From NCBI GenBank assembly GCA_002412495.1, contig DHVE01000077.1:1-15598 (forward strand): a stretch of DNA of 15,598 nucleotides, in the 5' to 3' direction. The translations under genes were made by a program, and so were the position numbers. The notes below the pieces were generated by a model that saw only the letters and a list, made by a program, of their open reading frames with translations, ran no database searches and was not told the DNA's origin. Of this stretch, positions 1 to 6,659 are shown one piece after another (within the stretch, counting starts at the first letter, position 1; each line of letters opens with the position of its first letter). This stretch comes from Betaproteobacteria bacterium UBA5216. GTDB taxonomy: Bacteria > Pseudomonadota > Gammaproteobacteria > Burkholderiales > SG8-41.

Positions 1-2
1 GC

Positions 3-542
3 GGCGCGGCCCGCGGCACGCCCACCGCCGCGGGCGCCGGCGACAATGTGTTCGTGATCAACAGTTTTTCGAAATATTTCAACATGACCGGCTGGCGCCT
101 CGGCTGGATGGTGGTGCCCGAGGCGTATGTGAGCGATCTCGATAAATTGTCGCAAAACATTTATCTCTCCGCGCCCACGCCGGCGCAACTCGCGGCGCTG
201 GTGGCGTTTGAACCCGCGACGCTGGCGATATGCGAAGAACGCCGCGAGGCATTTCGCGAACGCCGCGATTACCTGGTGCCCGCGTTGAGCGAGCTTGGCT
301 TTGATATTCCGCATATGCCGCAGGGTGCGTTTTACGTGTACGCCGGTTGCGGACGGTTTAGCCGGGATAGCCACGCATTCGCGCTGGATTTGCTGCAACA
401 GGCCGGCGTGGCCATCACGCCCGGCATAGATTTTGGCGTACATGAGGCACGCACCCACGTGCGCTTCGCCTACACGCGCCCGGTGGCGCGCCTGCGCGAA
501 GGCGTGCGGCGCATCAGTCATTACCTCGGAGGTTTGCGATGA
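3..542 (+). CDS. Class I/II PLP-dependent aminotransferase, C-terminal half (5' end outside window)
   Basis: The frame is open from the first bases, so the gene begins upstream of the window; only about 179 residues are present. The segment SFSKYFNMTGWRLGW, with Lys at 72-74, is the PLP Schiff-base lysine region of aspartate aminotransferase-like fold-type I enzymes. The following Arg-rich stretch, the PQGAFYVYAG segment and the late HVRFAY element (likely carboxylate-binding Arg) match the C-terminal small domain of that family. Such enzymes transfer an amino group between an amino acid and a 2-oxo acid in the cytoplasm; the exact substrate cannot be told from this half. The stop codon overlaps the start of the cyclase gene by 4 bases (ATGA), so the two are probably translationally coupled. 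Confidence 0.93.
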   Translation, partial: GAARGTPTAAGAGDNVFVINSFSKYFNMTGWRLGWMVVPEAYVSDLDKLSQNIYLSAPTPAQLAALVAFEPATLAICEERREAFRERRDYLVPALSELGFDIPHMPQGAFYVYAGCGRFSRDSHAFALDLLQQAGVAITPGIDFGVHEARTHVRFAYTRPVARLREGVRRISHYLGGLR

Positions 543-1633
543 AGACCCCTACCGTATCCGCGATGTTGCGGGACATCCAGTCGTTGATCGAACGCGAAAC
601 CGGTGCGCCCTTGGCCGATACGGGGCATCAGCGTCTTGAGCAGTTGCTCAATGATGCCGTGCGGCATTCGGTCGGGCTGTCGGAGACGGATACGTTTTCA
701 CCGCGCGAGGTGACGGTGCTGCTGACCGACCTGCGCGGCTTCACGTCGATATCCGAAACGCATCCCGCGCCGGTGCTGCTCGAAATGCTCAACCGCTACC
801 TCGTGAAGATGAGCGAGATCGCCATCCAGCATGGCGGCACCATCGACAAATTCATGGGCGACGCCATCATGGTGCTGTTTGGTGCGCCGTTTTCGCATGC
901 GGAGGATGTGACACGCGCGGTGACCTGTGCGGTGGACATGCAGCTTGCGCTGTTTGAAATCAATGCGTATCACCGCACCATCGGCATGCCCGAACTGAAC
1001 ATGGGCATCGGCATCAACACCGGCACCGTGATGGCGGGCATGCTCGGCTCGGACCTGTATTCCGAATACACGGTGATCGGCGACGAGGTCAATCTGGCAT
1101 CGCGCATCGAGGCCTACAGCCTGCGCGGACAAGTGCTGATCAGCGAGGCTACCTGCGCGCGCGTGCGCGATTACGTCACCGTTTCCGAGCCGATGGAGGT
1201 TTATGTCAAGGGCAAGAAAGACCCTGTCAAACTGTATGAGGTGCTGGCCATCCCGTCACTCGGCAAGGTCGTGCCGCGGCAGGAAATCCGCAAAAGCCCG
1301 CGCGTCGAAACCCATATACCGTTCACCTACCATGAGATCGACGGCAAGATCGTGGCGCCGGAAAAACGCGCCGGCACCATACTGGATATCAGCTACAACG
1401 GCGTGCTGGCAATGCTCGAAGGCACCGTGCCGGCGCAAACCGACATCAAGCTGGATCTGAATCTTTCGCTGGCGGGCACCAGCGCGACCGATGTGTACGC
1501 GCGGGTATTAAAAACATTCGAGCGTGACGGCCAGCGGCTGGCCAGCATTGAATTCACATCCGTCAGCGTGCAAAGCAACGTGAACATCCGGCACTTCGTG
1601 CAGTTGCTGATACAGGGTGGGGTGACGAAGTAG
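539..1633 (+). CDS. Class III adenylate/guanylate cyclase with C-terminal PilZ domain
   Basis: A 364-residue soluble protein. Residues about 55-235 form a class III cyclase homology domain. The two metal-binding aspartates are D64 (LLTDLRGFT) and D108 (DKFMGDAI). K104 is the purine-contacting lysine. T178 in YTVIGDEVN sits where class IIIa enzymes have Asp, pointing to class IIIb. N185 and R189 (VNLASR) complete the transition-state set. All catalytic positions look intact, so ATP to cAMP is the likely reaction. Residues about 248-360 resemble PilZ, with the c-di-GMP signature RKSPR (251-255) followed by DISYNG (283-288). The short N-terminus (1-54) has no transmembrane segment. The start is supported by GGAGG at 528-532 and by the 4-base overlap with the aminotransferase gene. 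I infer cAMP synthesis controlled by c-di-GMP; the sequence does not prove it. Confidence 0.92.
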   Translation: MKTPTVSAMLRDIQSLIERETGAPLADTGHQRLEQLLNDAVRHSVGLSETDTFSPREVTVLLTDLRGFTSISETHPAPVLLEMLNRYLVKMSEIAIQHGGTIDKFMGDAIMVLFGAPFSHAEDVTRAVTCAVDMQLALFEINAYHRTIGMPELNMGIGINTGTVMAGMLGSDLYSEYTVIGDEVNLASRIEAYSLRGQVLISEATCARVRDYVTVSEPMEVYVKGKKDPVKLYEVLAIPSLGKVVPRQEIRKSPRVETHIPFTYHEIDGKIVAPEKRAGTILDISYNGVLAMLEGTVPAQTDIKLDLNLSLAGTSATDVYARVLKTFERDGQRLASIEFTSVSVQSNVNIRHFVQLLIQGGVTK

Positions 1634-1642
1634 TAACCGGCA

Positions 1643-2380
1643 TTACGTCGCAAACGCGCGCACCAGCAGCGATATGCCGTTCAGCAGCAGCAGTCCGCCG
1701 ATGAATCGTATGGCCTGATCGCGCGACAGGCGGCCATGCAACCGGTGGCCGCACCACATGCCCAGCGCCATCACCGGCAGCAGCAGCGCCGCGGCGATCA
1801 GCACGTCGGTGTTGAACAGTCCGATGCCGGCAAAAATGGCGATGCGCGCCACCGTGGTGAATGAAAACACGGCGGGCACCGTGGCGCGTACCTGGTCGGG
1901 GGTCGCGCCGCGCGCGGTGAAGTAAAACACGTAGAGCGGGCCGCCGACGCCGAAGGCCGACGAGGTGATGCCGGCGATAATGCCCAGCGGCGCGCCGACC
2001 CAGCGTGGCACCCGCATCATCGATTTTCGGTCGATGGTGTAATAGGCGCCAAAGATCACCACGAAAATTCCGAGGCCGGCAAACAACCACTGCGTTGACA
2101 GGTTCATCAGAACAAAAGCGCCAATCAGCAGTCCAACCACCAGGAACGGCAACAGGGGCAGGAATTCGGCTTTCCATACGCTGGCGCGCAGTTTGAAGCC
2201 CATGCTGAAGGCGCCCACGCAATCGAGAACCACGATGACCGGAATCACAAATTTCAGGGGCAGGATGTGTGCCAGCAACGGCACGGCGATCAGCGTGGAG
2301 CCGAAGCCGGAGATGCCGAAAATCAGGTACGCCAGCAGTACGATGAGCGGCGCGAAAACAAGGACTTCGGTGCTGGGCAT
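1643..2380 (-). CDS. TauE/SafE-family membrane permease
   Basis: A 245-residue, very hydrophobic protein with about 7-8 predicted transmembrane segments. The N-terminal ISGFGSTLIAVPLL motif and a second, related half with ITSSAFGVGGPLYVFYF show the internal duplication typical of TauE/SafE (sulfite exporter, DUF81) permeases. The family moves small anions such as sulfite, sulfoacetate or other organosulfur and carboxylate compounds across the inner membrane; the substrate here is unknown. I chose the ATG at 2378-2380 (MPSTEVLVF), directly before the first membrane helix. A TTG 12 codons upstream (2416) would add only a polar stretch. The gene stands alone on the minus strand, tail-to-tail with the cyclase gene (9 bases between stops) and divergent from the coiled-coil protein gene. 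Confidence 0.88.
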   Translation of the reverse strand: MPSTEVLVFAPLIVLLAYLIFGISGFGSTLIAVPLLAHILPLKFVIPVIVVLDCVGAFSMGFKLRASVWKAEFLPLLPFLVVGLLIGAFVLMNLSTQWLFAGLGIFVVIFGAYYTIDRKSMMRVPRWVGAPLGIIAGITSSAFGVGGPLYVFYFTARGATPDQVRATVPAVFSFTTVARIAIFAGIGLFNTDVLIAAALLLPVMALGMWCGHRLHGRLSRDQAIRFIGGLLLLNGISLLVRAFAT

Positions 2381-2422
2381 GATGGGAATCGGTTGAAACT
2401 GGCGGCGGAGATACAACGGGCG

Positions 2423-2445
2423 AGTATAGCCGGAACCGTTAGAAT
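2423..2445. promoter_or_regulatory. Divergent promoter-like region (two -10-like boxes)
   Basis: Between the divergent permease and coiled-coil genes, the minus strand shows TATACT (2423-2428 on the plus strand as AGTATA) and the plus strand shows TAGAAT at 2440-2445. Both fit the sigma-70 -10 element and are correctly placed for the two genes. I see no convincing -35 box at 16-18 bases for either, so this is a weak prediction. Confidence 0.3.
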
Positions 2446-2496
2446 GGCGTGTCCACTGAATCCGCGATGATCCGTTGTTGGGAGAGCGGAGTTACC

Positions 2497-3234
2497 ATGA
2501 AACTGAAAAACCTGATTCTGATCCCGATCATTGCGGTTGTAATGGTGTCACTGGCGGGAACGCTGTGCACCCCTGCGCAAGCGCAGACTGCGGTCCCGGC
2601 TGCGCAAGCCGCCGCGGCCGCACCTCCGGCTCCGCCTGACGGCGATCCGAAAGCGGCGGCCGAGGCCAAGGTGCAGGCCGCCCGCGCCCAGATGGAAAAA
2701 GACCGCGCGCAGCTCAAAGTGGAACGCAAGGCGCTGGAAGAACTGCGCAAGACCGGTGACAAGGAAAAGATCGATCACGCGGGCAGCCGCGTGCGCAACA
2801 GCCAGTCGCAATTCAATCGCAGCCAGTCGCAGTGGCGCGAGAGTCAGGAAGCGCTGGCGGCGCTTGAGAAACCCGACAATGCGGCCGCGAAGGCGCGCGG
2901 CGAGGCGGTGCGCGCGCAACGGGCGCAAAGCCGCGATGCGCGGGCGAAGGAGCGTGACGCGCAACGTGTCGCCACGGCCAAAGCGCAAAGCGAAGTGGAT
3001 GAGAAAAAATCGGCCAAGAAGGCGGAGCGCGACGCACAGAAGCCGGAACAGGAAGCCGCGCAGAAACGTGCCGAGGAAATCCGTGCCGCGCAGCAGGCGC
3101 AAAAAGAGTTGAACAAGGCCGAGCGCGAACAGACGGAAAAAATACGCGAGCAAAAAGAAGCCGAACGCGAGGCAGCGAAGAAAAAACGCGAGGAAGCGAA
3201 GAAGGCACCGAAGAAAACATTCTGGTTCTGGTAA
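2497..3234 (+). CDS. Secreted Lys/Glu/Arg/Ala-rich coiled-coil protein of unknown function
   Basis: I do not recognise a named family. With the ATG at 2497 (GGAG-containing ribosome site about 2481-2489) the 245-residue product has a clear Sec signal peptide: basic MKLKN, a hydrophobic core, then an AQA|QTAV cleavage site near residue 28. A short Ala/Pro-rich linker follows. From about residue 48 to the end the protein is almost wholly charged (KAAAEAKVQAARAQMEKDRAQ type heptads), predicting a long coiled coil in the periplasm. The tail ends KKTFWFW, an unusual aromatic terminus after a lysine-rich run. The longer open frame from 2449 would put 16 residues before the signal sequence and is less likely. 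Low-complexity composition makes distant similarity searches unreliable. A structural or envelope-associated role is a guess. Confidence 0.75.
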   Translation: MKLKNLILIPIIAVVMVSLAGTLCTPAQAQTAVPAAQAAAAAPPAPPDGDPKAAAEAKVQAARAQMEKDRAQLKVERKALEELRKTGDKEKIDHAGSRVRNSQSQFNRSQSQWRESQEALAALEKPDNAAAKARGEAVRAQRAQSRDARAKERDAQRVATAKAQSEVDEKKSAKKAERDAQKPEQEAAQKRAEEIRAAQQAQKELNKAEREQTEKIREQKEAEREAAKKKREEAKKAPKKTFWFW

Positions 3235-3281
3235 CCTGCGTGGCCGGTGCATGCGGGTGGTGCCGGCTTGCAGGATGTTTT

Positions 3282-3320
3282 AATATAACTAATTGTTTTT
3301 AAATGATAATTTATAAATGC
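3282..3320 (+). promoter_or_regulatory. AT-rich promoter-like segment
   Basis: A sharply AT-rich island in an otherwise GC-rich sequence, lying just upstream of the histidine phosphatase gene. It contains GATAAT (3305-3310) and TATAAA (3312-3317), either of which could be a -10 box, and TTGTTT at 3293-3298. The spacing of that last element to either -10 is too short for a standard promoter. It is probably the transcription start region for the 3350-5758 cluster. Confidence 0.35.
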
Positions 3321-3349
3321 AATGCGGGCTGCGCCAAGGCGGGCCAGCC

Positions 3350-4000
3350 GTGAACGCCGAACTGATTCTGATCCGCCATGGCGAAACCCACTGGAACCGC
3401 GAGCGGCGCATGCAGGGACAAACCGACACGCCGTTGTCCGAGCGGGGGCGCGCGCAAGCCGAAGCCGTCGGGCAACGCCTCGCGCGCCATCCGTTTTCGG
3501 CGCTCTACAGCAGCGATCTCGCGCGCGCCTGGGATACCGCGGCGGCCATTGCGCGCGCCAGCGTGACGCGGCACGAGATACGCCGAGAACCTGCATTGCG
3601 CGAGCGCACCTTCGGCATACTCGAAGGGTTGACCCACGACGAGATGGCACAGCGCTATCCCGAGGAACACGCACGTTTTAATACGCGCGACCCCGACTAC
3701 GCGGTGCCCGGCGGCGAAAGTCCGCGGCAGTTTTTTACGCGCAGTCTGGCGTGTCTGGAAAACATCGCGCGTGCCCATCCGGGTGAATGCGTGGTGGTGG
3801 TGACGCATGGTCTGGTTCTCGACACGCTGCATCGCGCCGCGCGCGGCTTGCCCCTCGATGCCAAGCGTGAAGCGCCGCTGCTTAACGCGAGCCTGAACAC
3901 CTTTCACCATACTCTGGACGGCTGGCGCGAAATCGCTTGGGGCGACGTGGCGCATCTTGCCGAAGTGGGCGTGACGCGTTACGACGGCAAGGCCGTTTAA
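3350..4000 (+). CDS. Histidine phosphatase (phosphoglycerate mutase-like) family protein
   Basis: A 216-residue cytoplasmic phosphatase. The branch-1 histidine phosphatase signature is LILIRHGETHWN with R9 and the phospho-accepting H10. R59 (SSDLARA) is the second phosphate-binding arginine, E85 in ALRERTFGILEG is the likely proton donor, and H153 in VVVVTHG closes the active site. These fit cofactor-independent or broad-specificity phosphatases of the GpmB/CobC/PhoE type; the physiological substrate is not predictable. I chose the GTG at 3350 because family members begin a few residues before the RHG motif. An ATG at 3317 would add 11 unlikely residues. The downstream alpha/beta hydrolase gene begins 20 bases after the stop, suggesting an operon. 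Confidence 0.9.
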   Translation: MNAELILIRHGETHWNRERRMQGQTDTPLSERGRAQAEAVGQRLARHPFSALYSSDLARAWDTAAAIARASVTRHEIRREPALRERTFGILEGLTHDEMAQRYPEEHARFNTRDPDYAVPGGESPRQFFTRSLACLENIARAHPGECVVVVTHGLVLDTLHRAARGLPLDAKREAPLLNASLNTFHHTLDGWREIAWGDVAHLAEVGVTRYDGKAV

Positions 4001-4020
4001 TACGGCGCGCAAGCACCCTC

Positions 4021-4662
4021 ATGGTCATGGCGGGCAATGAACAAGTGGTGCTGGTGCATGGCCTGTGGATGAACGGCGCGGTGATGGGCTGGATGGCGCG
4101 GCGGATTGCGCGCGCGGGCTATACCGTGCATTGCTACACCTATCCATCCGTCCGCCTGAGCATGGCGGAAAACGCGCGGCGGCTGGCTGCGTTTTGTCAG
4201 TCACTGGGTGCGCGGCCGCTGCATCTGGTGGGCCACAGCCTCGGCGGCCTGCTGATCACGCGCATGCTGGATGAGCCGCACCGCCTCGGCATCGGGCGCG
4301 TGGTGCTGCTGGGCGCGCCGTTCGTCGACAGTTTTGCCGCGCGGCGCCTGAGCCGCGTGCGCATGGGGTGCGTGGCGGTGGGCGCGTCCGTCGGCGAATG
4401 GTTGCAGGGCGCACGCTCTGAAACACTGGCGAACTACGACATCGGCGTGATCGCCGGTCGCCGCGGCATAGGCCTGGGCGTGGTGATGGCGCCGGATTTG
4501 CCCGCGCCGCACGATGGCACCGTCTGCGTGTCGGAAACGCATGTGCCCGGCGAACACGATCACATCGTATTGCCGGTCACGCATACGCAGATGGTGATTT
4601 CCGTGCTGGTAGTGCGGCAGGTGTGCGAGTTCTTGCGGCATGGCCGTTTTGCGCATGGCTAG
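4021..4662 (+). CDS. Small alpha/beta-hydrolase (lipase/esterase-like)
   Basis: A 213-residue alpha/beta-hydrolase without a signal peptide. The oxyanion-side motif VLVHGLWMNG lies at residues 10-19, the nucleophile elbow GHSLGG has S73, and a candidate acid is D164 (HDGTV). The histidine is H187 in LPVTHTQM, or less likely H180. A complete triad and the VLVHG...GHSLGG arrangement resemble PGAP1-like and short lipase-type hydrolases acting on ester or amide bonds; the substrate is unknown. Start chosen at the ATG at 4021; a second in-frame ATG at 4027 is equally possible. The reading frame extends upstream into the phosphatase gene, but that part is not convincing. The 3' end overlaps the start of the following lipoprotein gene by about 23 bases, so the two are likely co-translated. 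Confidence 0.87.
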   Translation: MVMAGNEQVVLVHGLWMNGAVMGWMARRIARAGYTVHCYTYPSVRLSMAENARRLAAFCQSLGARPLHLVGHSLGGLLITRMLDEPHRLGIGRVVLLGAPFVDSFAARRLSRVRMGCVAVGASVGEWLQGARSETLANYDIGVIAGRRGIGLGVVMAPDLPAPHDGTVCVSETHVPGEHDHIVLPVTHTQMVISVLVVRQVCEFLRHGRFAHG

Positions 4663-5758
4663 CCACATGGCTGCGTCATGGGCGGGCCGCGCGGCGCGGT
4701 GGTGCTGCGCGGGCGTGTTATTGCTGCTGCTCCCGGGCTGCGCGCAATACGGCTACTACCTGCAATCGGTGCGGGGGCAACTGGATATCTGGAGCCGCGA
4801 ACGGCCGATTCCGGATGTGATCACCGACACGGCGTCACCGCCTGCCTTGCGCGACAAGCTCGCCATTGCCTTGCGTGCGCGGGAATTTGCCAGCACCGAG
4901 TTGGGATTGCCGCAAAACCAGAGCTATCGCCGCTACGCCGATCTGGAGCGGCCCTTCGTGGTGTGGAATGTATTTGCCGCGCCTGAGTTTTCGACGCAAC
5001 CGGTGCAATGGTGCTTCGTTATGGCGGGCTGCGTCACGTATCGCGGTTACTTTGCCAAGGCCGATGCCGATGCATTCGCGGCGCAAGCGGGTGCCACGGG
5101 ACACGACGTGTACGTCGGCGGCGTGCCGGCGTATTCCACGTTGGGATGGTTTGCCGATCCGGTGCTGAATACTTTCGTCAATTACCCGGCGGCGGAACTC
5201 GCGCGCATTATTTTTCACGAACTGACGCATCAGGTTGCGTATGTGAAAGACGATACCGTGTTCAACGAATCGTTCGCGGTGGTGGTGGAACGCGAGGGGG
5301 TGCGGCGGTGGATCGACAAACACGGCAGCGTGCAGGACCGGCAATTGTTTGAAAATCAGCAACGCTACCGCGCGGAGTTCATCGCGCTGGTACAGACCTA
5401 TCGCGGGCGGCTGGATGCCCTGTACCAGCAGCGCATTGCGCCGGAGGCCATGCGTGAAGCCAAGCAGCGGTTGTTCGGCGACATGCAACGCGATTATCAG
5501 CAACTGAAGGCATCGTGGGGCGGTTTCGCGGGGTATGACCGGTGGTTCGCGCAAAAGCCGAATAATGCGCTGCTGGCCTCTGTGGCGATCTACACGCAGC
5601 GCGTGCCGGCATTCGAAGCCTTGTTGCGGGAGCAGGGCGGCGATTTGCCGAAATTTTTCGCGGTGGTCAAGGCGCTGGCGCGGCAGGACAAGGCGGCGCG
5701 AGAGGCGGCCCTGGCACGGTACGGGCTGGAAGCGTCCGTGGCGGCGGGCGCGCTATAA
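4640..5758 (+). CDS. Lipoprotein zinc metallopeptidase, predicted aminopeptidase (COG4324-like)
   Basis: A 372-residue protein whose N-terminus has arginines followed by a leucine-rich core and the lipobox LPGC (C34 if the 4640 start is right), indicating a lipid-anchored envelope protein. FHELTHQ places zinc ligands H193 and H197 and catalytic E194; NESFA supplies a third ligand, E210, 13 residues after H197, as in gluzincins. The whole protein (WSRERPIPDV near the start, Y-rich middle, long helical C-terminus) resembles the family annotated as predicted aminopeptidases (Pfam Aminopep). The function in the cell is poorly known. ATGs at 4655 and 4667 are alternative starts that keep the lipobox. 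The gene overlaps the hydrolase gene and closes this three-gene cluster. Confidence 0.88.
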   Translation: MAVLRMASHMAASWAGRAARWCCAGVLLLLLPGCAQYGYYLQSVRGQLDIWSRERPIPDVITDTASPPALRDKLAIALRAREFASTELGLPQNQSYRRYADLERPFVVWNVFAAPEFSTQPVQWCFVMAGCVTYRGYFAKADADAFAAQAGATGHDVYVGGVPAYSTLGWFADPVLNTFVNYPAAELARIIFHELTHQVAYVKDDTVFNESFAVVVEREGVRRWIDKHGSVQDRQLFENQQRYRAEFIALVQTYRGRLDALYQQRIAPEAMREAKQRLFGDMQRDYQQLKASWGGFAGYDRWFAQKPNNALLASVAIYTQRVPAFEALLREQGGDLPKFFAVVKALARQDKAAREAALARYGLEASVAAGAL

Positions 5759-5799
5759 TTTTCGATATTGCGCGCGGATGTCGGCATCACAAAAACGCT

Positions 5800-5878
5800 G
5801 TCGTTCCCGCACAGGCGGGAACCCATAACACAGTGCCTATCGAGACGGCTGATGGGGGGCCGCCTGTGTGGGAACGAC
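5800..5878. repeat. REP/MITE-like palindromic repeat, copy 1
   Basis: Two 19-base arms (5800-5818 and 5860-5878) are reverse complements with a single mismatch, and the left arm itself contains a small hairpin (TTCCCGC, 4-base loop, GCGGGAA). The first 38 bases match 34 of 38 positions of the element at 13626-13663. Sequences of the type TTCCCGCgaAGGCGGGAa are dispersed palindromic repeats in many proteobacterial genomes. In this 197-base intergenic stretch it may act as a transcript-end structure between the peptidase and the YbhB gene. Confidence 0.8.
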
Positions 5879-5955
5879 AAATAATGTGAAGTGGTTTTGC
5901 CAACACGTTGCGCGCGACCAAACACATGCCCGAGGACATGCCCAAGGAGACGTCC

Positions 5956-6594
5956 ATGAAAATCACCAGCACCAGTTTTACCGACAATACCGCCATTCCC
6001 GCCGAGTTCGCCTTCTGCGCGCCGGACGCCAAAACACATTGCACGTTCGGCGCCAACCGCAACCCGCAACTCGCGTGGAGCGGCGTGCCCGCCAGCGCGA
6101 AATCACTCGTGCTGATTTGTCACGACGTCGACGTGCCGAGCAAGCCGGACGATGTGAACAAGGAAGGCCGCACCATCCCGGCGTCGCTGCCGCGCATTGA
6201 TTTTTTTCACTGGGTGCTGGTGGACATCGATCCGAAAACCGCTGAAATCAAGGCGGGCGAGTTTTCCAGCGGCATTACCACGCGCGGCAAGCCGGGCCCC
6301 CACGTGCCCAATGCGGCGCACGGCGCGCGGCAGGGCGTCAACGACTATACGATGTGGTTTTCGGGCGACAAAGACATGGCGGGCGACTACTACGGCTACG
6401 ACGGCCCTTGCCCCCCGTGGAACGACAGCATCGTGCATCACTATGTATTTACGCTGTATGCGCTGGATGTGGCGAAATGCGCGGTCGGCGGCAAATTCAC
6501 CGGCGGCGATGTGCGTGCCGCGATGCAGGGGCATGTGTTGGCGGAGGCGAAGATTACCGGGTTGTATAGCTTGAATCCCGCGGTAAAAGTCTGA
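5956..6594 (+). CDS. YbhB/YbcL family (PEBP, Raf kinase inhibitor-like) protein
   Basis: A 212-residue cytoplasmic protein of the phosphatidylethanolamine-binding protein fold. Family landmarks in order: PQLAWSGVP near residue 35, the HDVDVP ligand-pocket segment (canonical DPDAP) about residue 56, FHWVLVDID, the ARQGVNDY stretch, and the late YDGPCPPWND...HHYVFTLYALD block. It is somewhat longer than E. coli YbhB (about 158 aa), the extra length lying around residues 60-75 (KPDDVNKEGRTIPASLPRID) and the middle loop. The biochemical role of bacterial members is not established. The start at 5956 has a strong AAGGAG at 5944-5949, six bases upstream, so the longer frame from 5908 is rejected. 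Confidence 0.93.
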   Translation: MKITSTSFTDNTAIPAEFAFCAPDAKTHCTFGANRNPQLAWSGVPASAKSLVLICHDVDVPSKPDDVNKEGRTIPASLPRIDFFHWVLVDIDPKTAEIKAGEFSSGITTRGKPGPHVPNAAHGARQGVNDYTMWFSGDKDMAGDYYGYDGPCPPWNDSIVHHYVFTLYALDVAKCAVGGKFTGGDVRAAMQGHVLAEAKITGLYSLNPAVKV

Positions 6595-6642
6595 CGGGAG
6601 AGAGCGGCGGGCTTTTGCCGGGGCTGGCCGCGGCGTGTGCGG

Positions 6643-6648
6643 TAGAAT
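6643..6648 (+). promoter_or_regulatory. -10-like box just before hrpA
   Basis: TAGAAT lies 11 bases before the hrpA ATG. If used, transcription would start almost at the start codon, giving a leaderless or near-leaderless mRNA, which fits the absence of a ribosome-binding sequence in front of 6660. No -35 box at standard distance is evident. Confidence 0.35.
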
Positions 6649-6659
6649 GCGCGCCTCTT

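Noticed and set aside
433..639. Small plus-strand frame across the aminotransferase/cyclase junction
   Set aside because: Overlaps both recognised genes in another frame, with Arg/Ala-rich shadow composition.
2548..3252. 234-codon minus-strand frame (and others at 2813-3220 and 2844-3674)
   Set aside because: Low-complexity Leu/Arg/Phe-rich shadows of the charged coiled-coil gene and the histidine phosphatase gene.
3242..3270. Terminator hairpin after the coiled-coil gene (GCCGG...CCGGC)
   Set aside because: Only 5 bp of stem with a long loop and no adjacent U-tract; too weak to list.
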